Source: Lachancea dasiensis
Taxonomy: Eukaryota > Ascomycota > Saccharomycetes > Saccharomycetales > Saccharomycetaceae
Direction: 5' to 3'
Assembly: GCA_900074725.1 (NCBI GenBank)
Contig: LT598459.1
Location: forward strand, 1,103,625-1,167,624
Length of the DNA stretch: 64,000 nt
A model generated the notes under the pieces. The model was not told the DNA's origin, ran no database searches, and worked only from the letters and a program-made list of their open reading frames with translations. The position numbers were made by a program, and so were the translations under genes. Below are positions 51,698 to 60,749 of the stretch, in pieces; positions within the stretch are counted from its first letter, which is position 1, and each line of letters begins with the position of its first letter.

Positions 51698-53728
51698 ATG
51701 TCTAAATTTCTGAGATCGGTGGCTGTTTCTTTCCACTCTAGTCCCGTGCCACCAGATTTGCTGGTACTGATGGCCTGTGTATCCGAGGCGGATAGACTTG
51801 ATTGGATGTTTAGAGACGATCCTGACGCATCGTTTTACGATAAGGCGTGCGGCTCATATCTGCCCTATATGCAAACAACGATGAAATGTTTTATGTCGTT
51901 CGCAAGCGAACATTCCAAAAATCTACCAGTAGAAGCACGTCTGGACGAGTACCGAGGGCTCTGTGCGCAAGTGACGAACTCCAGCTTATCGGAAAACGCT
52001 TATGAGCGCATTTGGTCGAACGCAACCCGCCATTTTCAGAGCTATTTGCCTGTCCCAGATGCTGCTTTGACAGCGCCCGTGGTTATACCAGATAATGTTG
52101 TTTTGCCGAGCTTAAAATACTACCGAGGTACATTCTATAACCTGACTGCGGGCTTTACTTTCAGCTTGGCTATCAACGGGTTTGTGGCGATAATTATACT
52201 TCTCGCTGTGTGGGCCAGGCATTCTAAATCTAATGGAAAGCTTTCCCGTTATGTACGGTCCAGGGTTTTGATTCCGGCGGTCTTCGATACTACTCATCAT
52301 TCAGAAACTAGGGTTCTGCCTTTTTACAAGGTAATTCTTCCAACTAGGGGGGAGGCAGTTACTCTCGCATGCTTTTTGTTAGCGAATGCAGGCTTGTCTC
52401 TCTACAATTATCCCGTCTTGAGTTCGAAAATGGACACCAAGCTCTTTTTCCTGGTACGATGCATCGCCAACCGCTCGGGCGGACTGGCATTTGGCTTGAT
52501 CCCAATGACAATTCTGCTGGCCGGGCGTAATAATTTCATACAGCAGCTGACAGGGGCGCCTTATTCCAGCCTTATATTTTTTCATAAATGGGCAGCTCGA
52601 ACAATGACTTTCTACGCAGTGGTCCATTCTATTTTATGGGTCGCGTATGTGGCTATCCGCATGCGGGTGTCTTTGTGGTATTTTTTCGTGAGTTTCGCTT
52701 ATTGGAGATGGGGTGTAATAGCTACGGTGGCTTCAGCCGTGCTTGTGTTGCACTCTGTTCATATTTTGAAAGCTAAACAGTATGAAATATTTCTCGTTGT
52801 CCACATCTCATTGGCGCTTATATTCCTTTATGGTTGTTGGAAACATTGTGCAGAATTCGGATGGCTTGGCTGGATTTACCTTGCAGCTGGTTTATGGGTA
52901 TGGGATCGTATTTGCAGAGCATGGCGCTTTCTATTTGCATCGGGAGGATATAAAAACGCATATGCACAGGTACTATCAACCTCGGACGAAATTTTCAGAA
53001 TCACTGTCCCTTGCGTGGATAAGCGTCATTTCAAGTTCTTTCCCGGTTGCTATGCTTTCGTATACGTTAATGGCCGCAAGTGGTTTTGGCAATCTCACCC
53101 CTTTACGCTAATGAATTCTGGAGAAGCTCTACACGTACTGGTGAGAGCGAAGAATGGTCTCACCAGAGACATATTTTGTGCCCTCCCAAGTGATGGGGCT
53201 CGCTTGCCGTTGAGAATAGCATTAGAGGGTCCATACGGGCACGAAGCGCCACTAAGATCTTATTCAAACGTTTTGCTCTTAGCAAGTGGGGCGGGAATTC
53301 CGGGGCCCGCCAGCTATCTGCAAAAATTAATTGATTCCCATGATCACTGTGAAGTCATTCAATGCACTTTTGTATGGATTGTTCCCTCTGAATCTTTGAT
53401 AGACACTATGAGGGACACGCTGTTGACAATCTGTAAGAAAATTGGTAAAGCACACATGAAGATCCAATATAAACTACTCATTTACGTGACGCGGTCCCAG
53501 GGGGGAAATGCGGATCTGGAGTGGTTACCACACGAAATCGAACTGCATAAGTTCAGGCCTAGCGTCGAAACGTTGATACAAGATTTTTGTAAAGAGAGCA
53601 GCGGCACTATAGCGATCGTTTCCTGCGCAAATCCTGGCTTGGATGACTTGGCTCGGCGCTACATTGCGCAAGCAATTCAGGTCCATCCAGCCCGCATAGA
53701 TTACTTTGACGAATTACAGGTCTGGTAG
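51698..53728 (+). CDS. FRE-family ferric/cupric reductase
   Basis: Flavocytochrome of the yeast FRE (ferric reductase) family, reducing iron for uptake at the plasma membrane or vacuole. 676 residues. N-terminal Cys-rich external domain (about 20-140), then a membrane core with paired haem histidines (FHKWAARTMTFYAVVHS; VLHSVHILK; VVHISL through GCWKH). FAD motif HPFTLMN near 465, NADPH-binding LLLASGAGIPGP near 525, C-terminus DYFDELQVW. Two oddities: the usual CGPP of the NADPH site reads SCANP (642-646), and the N-terminus MSKFLRSVAVSF is not a signal peptide although FRE proteins normally have one. Convergent with HSP31. Confidence 0.9.
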   Translation: MSKFLRSVAVSFHSSPVPPDLLVLMACVSEADRLDWMFRDDPDASFYDKACGSYLPYMQTTMKCFMSFASEHSKNLPVEARLDEYRGLCAQVTNSSLSENAYERIWSNATRHFQSYLPVPDAALTAPVVIPDNVVLPSLKYYRGTFYNLTAGFTFSLAINGFVAIIILLAVWARHSKSNGKLSRYVRSRVLIPAVFDTTHHSETRVLPFYKVILPTRGEAVTLACFLLANAGLSLYNYPVLSSKMDTKLFFLVRCIANRSGGLAFGLIPMTILLAGRNNFIQQLTGAPYSSLIFFHKWAARTMTFYAVVHSILWVAYVAIRMRVSLWYFFVSFAYWRWGVIATVASAVLVLHSVHILKAKQYEIFLVVHISLALIFLYGCWKHCAEFGWLGWIYLAAGLWVWDRICRAWRFLFASGGYKNAYAQVLSTSDEIFRITVPCVDKRHFKFFPGCYAFVYVNGRKWFWQSHPFTLMNSGEALHVLVRAKNGLTRDIFCALPSDGARLPLRIALEGPYGHEAPLRSYSNVLLLASGAGIPGPASYLQKLIDSHDHCEVIQCTFVWIVPSESLIDTMRDTLLTICKKIGKAHMKIQYKLLIYVTRSQGGNADLEWLPHEIELHKFRPSVETLIQDFCKESSGTIAIVSCANPGLDDLARRYIAQAIQVHPARIDYFDELQVW

Positions 53729-54032
53729 GTTAGAAAATAATTTAAGTATCGACATAAGGAGGTTTTTAAGGTTGTGTTTTGCATTTACGTTCTTGGCACT
53801 GGTATTTTAATCACTATTGAGCGTATGGAGATTCCACTGTTGACTAGCTACCAACAGAGGATGAAATGAAGTCTGTATTATGTTGTCCTTCACCAGCTTG
53901 TATAGAGTGGTCTCTTCGGGATGTGCCCGTTCGGACCGTCTATTCTACGTACATCACAAAAGGTACGCATCACAGAGAGTCAATTTGGAGTGTTGTATGA
54001 AAAGATGTCATCCTTCAACTAATGATAATGGA
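53729..54032. other. Convergent 3' region FRE / HSP31
   Basis: 304 bp between converging genes; short open frames only, nothing recognised. Confidence 0.5.
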
Positions 54033-54755
54033 CTACCCAGTCCGCAGGGCATTAATCGCTCTGACGGCAGTTGAATGCGCTGAGGCAGGATTGACACCAG
54101 TAACGATGCGACCGTCCGTCACCGAATAATCATCCCAGGGGCCTATTGGTGGTAAATACTTGGCTCCACATATCCTAGCGACATCTTCAATACTGTGGAG
54201 CTTATCCGCTTCCATTATACTGTCCACATCCAGCATCTTTTCACCAACATCAGTGAAACCGGTGATAGACTTGCCTTGTATAATGTGTTTCCCAGTGCTT
54301 TCATCCATCAAGCCCTCAAATATTGCTGGCCCATGACATACTGCGGCGACCACACCACCGTTCGCATAAATCTTGGAGGCTAGAACATGAAGCCCCCCGG
54401 CTTTCGGATAGTCATACAGAGTTGCATGACCTGCAGAGGCGAAAAATATCGAGTAGTCTTCTGGCCTCAGATCACTCGCCCTTTTGACATTTGCCATCGC
54501 CATGTTGAACTTGGAGGATGGATCCTCAAACACCTCCAGATCACGACCATTGAGGAAATCAGGAGAAAGAGAGTGTTCGTCGTACCCAAACGATCCCGTC
54601 TCGGAAACAATATCAACCTCGAACCCTTTTTCTGTTAGTGCATCAAATGGATGCAACGCTTCAACGACAAAAACTCCGGTTTTCGAGCCATCCTTGTAAA
54701 AGGGTTCGTTATACGAGCTCACTGCTATCAGGGCTCTCTTCGATGACGGTGCCAT
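54033..54755 (-). CDS. HSP31: Hsp31-type glyoxalase III / chaperone (DJ-1 superfamily)
   Basis: Cysteine-dependent methylglyoxalase and stress chaperone of the DJ-1/PfpI superfamily, close to S. cerevisiae Hsp31. 240 residues (237 in S. cerevisiae). Catalytic Cys140 in AAVCHGP with adjacent His141, and Glu32 in FVVEALHP, are all present. Other landmarks are FFASAGHATLYDYPKA, SITGFTDVGE and the end TGVNPASAHSTAVRAINAL. It lies in the accessory end with the ferric reductase and adhesin, a typical subtelomeric stress gene. HSP32-34 type paralogues cannot be excluded as the nearest relative. Confidence 0.94.
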   Translation of the reverse strand: MAPSSKRALIAVSSYNEPFYKDGSKTGVFVVEALHPFDALTEKGFEVDIVSETGSFGYDEHSLSPDFLNGRDLEVFEDPSSKFNMAMANVKRASDLRPEDYSIFFASAGHATLYDYPKAGGLHVLASKIYANGGVVAAVCHGPAIFEGLMDESTGKHIIQGKSITGFTDVGEKMLDVDSIMEADKLHSIEDVARICGAKYLPPIGPWDDYSVTDGRIVTGVNPASAHSTAVRAINALRTG

Positions 54756-54842
54756 TAGTTTCCAGGGTTCCCGTATTTGCTAAATTTGAATCTGCCAACT
54801 ACACGCAATTTGCGGGCAAGTTGAATTGGTAGATACTTGGTC

Positions 54843-54885
54843 CTTATATAGCATACACCCACAAGGAAGAAGAGTGACTTCCCCT
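54843..54885 (-). promoter_or_regulatory. TATA box and STRE upstream of HSP31
   Basis: On the HSP31 strand, TATATAA lies at 54844-54850, about 90 bp before the ATG, and AGGGG (CCCCT on plus, 54881-54885) about 125 bp before it. TATA plus STRE is the usual layout of Msn2/Msn4 stress genes. Confidence 0.55.
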
Positions 54886-55738
54886 AATGGCCTCATCGCA
54901 TCACGAGACGATTGAGGTCATCAAGTTAGACGGGGGCCTGGGGGAGAGTAGAGGCTGGCCTTAACTAGAATCTGAGGTAGTATAGAAATACCGCTACATC
55001 CATGCGTTTGTCACTAGCACCGAATCCTCCATGATGAAATCCGTGTGTTTGAAAGGGAAAACATACTGTCATTCATGCCAAAGGTTTTGCTTCGTTAAAG
55101 TGATTTCAACATCTCGAGCCTGACCTTCTCAACGCACTTCTTTAAAGTTACAGACTCCTAAGCGACTCGGATACGGACAACACTTTGATTGGGGCAGAAG
55201 TTACCATGTAGCCAATTAACGCAAGTCATTGGGATATATTTGTATTGTTTTGATTTTCTCAGTAGAGGTGCCTGGCGTCAGTAATAAGAGTAAGCCCAGT
55301 ACATTCAATGTAGCCATCCACATACAAATTATTAAAAGTTTCACTTAGCGGCCACCGAATAAAGAATCAAGGCATGATAGCATTATTTACATCTCACAAA
55401 CTGGGAAAGTAAGTTTCTTCCACGTAAAAATGCCCTTCATATGTAAAATTGAACCTCACGCGATCTATGGGCTCAAAATTACTCGAGAACCTGTTCTGGC
55501 GGCCAGTGCTGCAAAAGAACGTCTGGGCTGGCCTTTTTTAGCGTCTATACAGCGAAATCCCAACCTATGCCCCAAATGAACTCAGGGAGATGAGAAGCCT
55601 CAAAGCCATTCGCGTAATGGTGCGACAGGAAGGGTTTTAAATAAATTTCAAATTATTTTACTATGTCCAGTGCCGTCAGGTCAAGCCACTCAAGAGCCCA
55701 AATTACGTACACCACCGCTATTGCTCATGAAATAAAAG

Positions 55739-55794
55739 CAGAACCGGATCGAAGTCTGGTAAGCTTCCTTGAAGCTCCGCTCGATCCGGTTCTG
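55739..55794. repeat. Perfect 14-bp inverted repeat with nested stem
   Basis: CAGAACCGGATCGA at 55739-55752 is the exact reverse complement of 55781-55794. In the 28-nt loop, AGCTTC (55762-55767) and GAAGCT (55771-55776) form a second perfect stem with a 3-nt loop. It could extrude as a cruciform or fold as a long hairpin in RNA. Confidence 0.9.
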
Positions 55795-56112
55795 AATTTA
55801 CCACAAGATTTTTGAGATTACCTTGCTCATAAGTTGATTTCCGTTTATTTCAATTGCCTTAGATTGAGGTAAACAGGTTAATCGAGTAACTATTAGCGGG
55901 GAAAGATGTGCTGCTTTCCAAAGCATCTGGAAAACAACCTACACTATTGCAGCCTTCAGATCACATGCTGGAGTGCAATGGACTAACAGCTTGTAACAAA
56001 TCTGATATGACAGCAAAGCTTAACTTTGACCGATTTCCTTGCAAAGAAGATAGACCAAGTTTTTCACAAACATTCCACGGCCCTGGATGGAGGTCACGGC
56101 CGTGAGAGCAAT

Positions 56113-56178
56113 GTAAGTCACACATAGGAGCCGAGATAATTCCCGTTTTACTAATTTTTATGCGTGGTATTCCTTCAG
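56113..56178 (+). other. Orphan intron-like element
   Basis: Donor GTAAGT at 56113-56118, branch point TACTAAT at 56149-56155, acceptor TTCAG ending 56178; 66 nt. All three signals are present at spacings like those of the SMX3 intron, yet splicing joins only a 24-codon frame (from an ATG at about 56085). It may be the remnant of a spliced gene, a noncoding transcript, or chance. Confidence 0.3.
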
Positions 56179-56667
56179 GGTGACTGGTGAGTCATGCCAA
56201 TCCTTCAAGCGTAGTCCATGCTAGCTTTTCTTCACCCTGGATTTTAACTAGTCCAGGTATAGGCACTTCATAGAACCATTGGAATAACGTGCTTAAGCAG
56301 AGAAAATACTCGAGCCGAATAATTATTTCAGTTGGCAAGGAAACAATATGCTTGGAAAATCTTATGTACTCGGGCTCTATTCCGCAGGCATTCTCGGCAC
56401 GACATTCTGCAAGGAGCCAAGATCGAGAGAGGGATAGCCTTTCAAGTCCGTTATCGCAACCGCCGATCGTTTCTATGATGATTTGTGCTCGCCGCGTCAT
56501 TGGGCGTTGAATGACATGTCAAGTGGCCTTACACAAGGTCGCCGGCGTGCCTAAATCAAGCATTGTGGACATATCAAGCGTCAAAGAGCTGCGTGCTACT
56601 CGTTGTCGGTTTTAAAGAACGGCAGCCCATAGAACGGAAATATTACAAAAAAAGTAGTGAAGTTTGG

Positions 56668-56823
56668 ATGAGCTGCCATGCGATGGGGGTGGTGGCGATA
56701 AAGAACAGGAACCTTCACTACATATTCCAAGTGACTGCGTTCTGTATGAGCTTCCATGCGATGGGGGTGGAGGCGATGAAGAACAGGAACCTTCACTACA
56801 TGTGCCAAGTGACTGCGTTCTGT
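56668..56823. repeat. 78-bp tandem duplication
   Basis: Units 56668-56745 and 56746-56823 are directly adjacent and differ at only about seven positions. The period is a multiple of three and both strands stay open through it, so each unit could encode a 26-residue block (starting MSCHAMGV or MSFHAMGV on plus), but no ATG-initiated gene with known similarity contains it. Confidence 0.9.
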
Positions 56824-59332
56824 ACGCCTGTTTTGTTTGATTAGGAATCGCACCTTCTATCGCACATCGAACATAATGATAAATAAGTCAGCAGAAGAGC
56901 GAAAAACGGGATGCTGTACATTGTGACTTCAACTCTCCGAGCGTCGATCGACACTGCAGCCCACAGGGTCTCGGCATGGCAGATCCAAAATGCACCAAGC
57001 TTCCTAGAAAAAAGCAGTTTTGCCTTATGGCCTGCAATGCACGTCGTTAGAGAAGGTAAGAAGCGGGACCCTGGAACGCTTTCTCTTTGGGAATCTTCAT
57101 TTGGAACAGCTTCGGTGAACTTCACTCTAAGGATGGTCTCGTGAAAGGCGGAGCTAACGGTCGATCAGATCTATTAATTCTGCACTCGGGCTTGTTGTGG
57201 AGCGTAGCTCCGCTTGAATGCCTCTAGGAACGATGAGAGGAGCAAAAACAACGTGTTGTAGAGAGGCTTGTTTCTTTCATATCCATACTGAGGAAAATCA
57301 TGAAGACCTTCTAACACTCCAGAGTTCTTGTAAGCTTCAGCGGTTGGCTGGCAGGAGCACACACAGGTGATAGCGATGGAGTGGAGAATCTCGGACTGTT
57401 TTCAAATAGGGCCCATTACTCACAATATGCCAAGCATCTTGCTCAATTAGACTCTCCCCAGGACCCTTGGTCTTGAGAATTATGTGGTGGATCTATATCG
57501 TGCGTTTAACTGGTCTGTGGTGTAAAAGGAGCGATATTGATCAAGCTTCAGTTTCCAATCCCGACAGGTCGTTCAACAAGAAAGTTTTGGTCTGCGCGTA
57601 AAGAGACCTCAGCCCAGGGAATCGAGTCCAAAAACCCAAGAGAATAATACGTGGTATAAGACTGCGATATACTTCATGCGTAGTTGGTTGCCTGGGCGGT
57701 ACCATGCGCCGCTGTTGGATGTCAAGTATATATTGAGAATATATTGAGAAGCGGTATCGCGGAACTTTGACAAGCACTCAGATCAGTAGCTTCAAATGTA
57801 CACAGGCCGTTCAGCTAAAACCAGAAAGAGGCTTCCCTAGGGTCCATCAGTAATTGAAGAGGACGTTTCGACCGGAAGCCACTCACTGGCTGTTGTTATA
57901 TCGTACGGAGCTTACTAGTTCTTTAACTTTTCGAAGCAAACGCGTCGAAGAGAACTGCTCAATGTACAAGTCTAGAACAAGCATCGGAAAGCCCCGAGAT
58001 CTGCGAATATGGAGATCTGGTGCAAATTTCGCGCTTGCAAGTAGTAATGTTACTCCTCCCTTGCGACCAAATTAGAGCGTTCGGCCACTGTGCGCTGATA
58101 GCTCACACTCGGTATCTGCTTGAACTTCTTTTCTGTGTTCTCATATACACCAAGGTCGTAAGCAGGCTGTTGAGCTATCAGACAGTTGCATCCTGGTGTC
58201 GGACCTTTGTCTCACGCCAGAAAGGCTGGGAGTTTCCCAGAAGGGATTAGACTTTCCTTGCATAAACGTTCAAGAGCGAAAACATCCACTTTTTTTACTA
58301 GCAAGGCAAGTCAAGCCAGGGCATACTGCTGCTAATTGTTTAGCCCTGGGATGTCTCGAACCAAACCATCGATGCCATCTCATCGGCTTGTTCTACTTAG
58401 AAACACCTAATTGAATTTTCCTCACCTTGCCAAATCACAACCCATGTGGTGAAGTGTTCCTCGCATTGAGCTTGAGCATTCTAAACCACGACTGGTGCCT
58501 TTTCAGGATCGACGGTTTGTAAAGCAATTACTAGCCGGAACTTAGCATGAAGGTAGAGAAGCAACTTCCACTAGTCGAAATGTATCATTCGACTTGCCTA
58601 CAGGGCTCAGTACCCTACTAGGCGGGCCAGCAGCAAGTGTAGTGAAATAAAGCCCCACAGCTAAACTGTTGTTTATTGATACGTTAAACGTTTTCTGCAG
58701 ATCCATGCAAAAGATAAATTTCGTCATCGAAGTCAAAACACCTAGGTCCGAATGTCTGTCAATGCACCGAGATCGAAACACTTCAAAAGTTCCTCGCGTA
58801 TTAACTGACTGGAAGATTTTCCATTATTTGCTTGGCCCACGCTTCCAACATGCCTACAGGTTTCGGCTGCAAGTACACAATAGAAAAGCTCGTACGACCG
58901 CAGGCACGGACTTAAGTAATTTTTTCGACCTGGGTTATCTGCACTATGAAGATCTTTTCAAGCTCAGGTGCCAGGTCACATTTTGATTCATGACGACACC
59001 TTGGGGTCCTCGTGTAGGATCGGTTAGTATTAGGCTGTCGCTGGAAATCCGGATCCTACCGGCGGCTGCGCGAGGATGAAAGATTAGAGAACTTTCCTTA
59101 CTAGCTATCCTTCACATGCTGATATAAGTATTGGCCACATTAATGGCGAAAAGCCGAAGATTTAGTACTTGTTGAAATCACCAAGGACTAGTCCAACGTA
59201 CTAATCCAATACCTGTTGCAGCACTAGACTGGTACTATGTTTGCCCAGGTCTCGACTTTGAGTAGTTTTCTCAAAGCAGTGCTGTTAGCCCAACTAGCGT
59301 TTGCGGGAATAACAAATGCCATCAATGGGTGC

Positions 59333-59990
59333 AAACCTACAGGCTCCTCCACATCAGGTTTTAGAGTACAATCCGTGAGTCAGTCTGGACTTCTTCTAGA
59401 CACCGCCCAGGAATTGATGAGCTTCGACCCTGGTAGTTTGGCCGATGTAAGCGTTACATACGTGCTAGACCTTGATGTGAGTCTGGACGGCGCGGTGCAA
59501 ATTGAAGGGTACTTCACACCAACGACCACCGGCTCTTACACGTTCTATCTGGACGCACTGGATGCAATTTTCATGATGGGAAGTCCATCTGCATTTTCGT
59601 GCTGCGACTCGGAGGACTTCAGTACCAGCACGGGCGATATTAAAATCAACAATGCTGCTCTGCTGATTCTGCCAACTTCAATTCCAAGCTACACAGTGAC
59701 TCTGCAGGCCGGAGACAGCTACCCTATCAGGGTTGTTGCGGCAAGTCTAACGTCACTTCTGGGAATCTTGAGTTACAAACCACCTGGAGGATCCAGAACT
59801 ACAAACTTCAACAGTGTGGTTTCTTGGTATGCCGACTCTGACTCTTGTCCAGTGATCCAAACTACAGTTAGAGGTGCAACTGCTACTACTAAGGGATGGA
59901 CAGGAAGCGTAAGCTCCACCTCAACTTCCACTAGTCTAGTTACCGGTGGGGATGGACTTGTTACTGAATCAGACAATTATTACTTGTTGG
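59333..59990 (+). repeat. Duplicated ligand-binding domain, copy 1 of 2
   Basis: This 658-bp stretch recurs at 60092-60749 (offset 759 bp, 253 codons) with only about ten base differences, many silent. The high identity points to a recent duplication or ongoing gene conversion. Confidence 0.92.
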
Positions 59991-60091
59991 CACCAACTAT
60001 TACAACACTCTCTGCTTCCACGTCTGAATCGTCAATTTCAGGTTCCGCAACCTCAGGTTCATCAGCGTCTGGGGCAGTCTCTGGTGCGTGT

Positions 60092-60749
60092 AAACCTACA
60101 GGCTCCTCCACATCAGGTTTTAGAGTACAATCCGTGAGTCAGTCTGGACTTCTTCTAGACACCGCTCAGGAATTGATGAGCTTCGACCCTGGTAGTTTGG
60201 CCGATGTCAGCGTTACATACGTGCTAGACCTTGATGTGAGTCTGGACGGCGCGGTGCAAATTGAAGGGTACTTCACACCAACGACCACCGGCTCTTACAC
60301 GTTCTATCTGGACGCACTGGATGCAATTTTCATGATGGGAAGTCCATCTGCATTTTCGTGCTGCGACTCGGAGGACTTCAGTACCAGCACGGGCGATATT
60401 AAAATCAACAATGCTGCTCTACTGCTTCTGCCAACTTCGATTCCAAGCTACACAGTGACTCTGCAGGCCGGAGACAGCTACCCTATCAGGGTTGTTGCGG
60501 CAAGTCTAACGTCACTTCTGGGAATTTTGAGTTACAAACCACCTGGAGGATCCAGAACAACAAATTTCAACAGTGTGGTTTCTTGGTATGCCGACTCTGA
60601 CTCTTGTCCAGTGATCCAAACTACAGTTAGAGGTACAACTGCTACTACTAAGGGATGGACAGGAAGCGTAAGCTCCACCTCAACTTCCACTAGTCTAGTT
60701 ACCGGTGGGGATGGACTTGTTACTGAATCAGACAATTATTACTTGTTGA
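60092..60749 (+). repeat. Duplicated ligand-binding domain, copy 2 of 2
   Basis: Second copy of the adhesin N-terminal domain. It is joined to copy 1 by a short Ser-rich linker (about 59990-60090) and followed by the first SGSAT-type spacer. Confidence 0.92.

Larger units (their letters stand above)
54756..59236. other. Gene-poor subtelomere-like DNA, about 4.5 kb
   Basis: No gene I can support over 4.4 kb, in sharp contrast to the compact DNA to the left. Open frames are short (under 110 codons), several start with TTG or GTG, and they occur equally on both strands. Contents worth noting are a hairpin at 55739-55794, an intron-like element at 56113-56178, and a 78-bp tandem duplication at 56668-56823. 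A 102-codon ATG frame on the minus strand (56192-56500) is the longest candidate but matches nothing I know. The last 120 bp form the adhesin promoter, with a GATATAAG TATA-like word near 59120. Confidence 0.6.

Noticed and set aside
56192-56500. 102-codon ATG frame on the minus strand in the gene-poor region
   Set aside because: No recognised domain, overlapping open frames on the other strand, length compatible with chance in 4.5 kb. A homology search finding a full-length relative would change this to a pseudogene or gene.
59200-59221. Possible 5' UTR intron end (TACTAAT then CAG) just before the adhesin ATG
   Set aside because: No donor-like GTATGT within the preceding few hundred bases, so probably chance.
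54756-59236. Search for telomeric repeats or X/Y'-type elements
   Set aside because: No short G/T-rich or telomere-like tandem repeats are present; the telomere is not in the window, and subtelomeric status rests on gene content and synteny.
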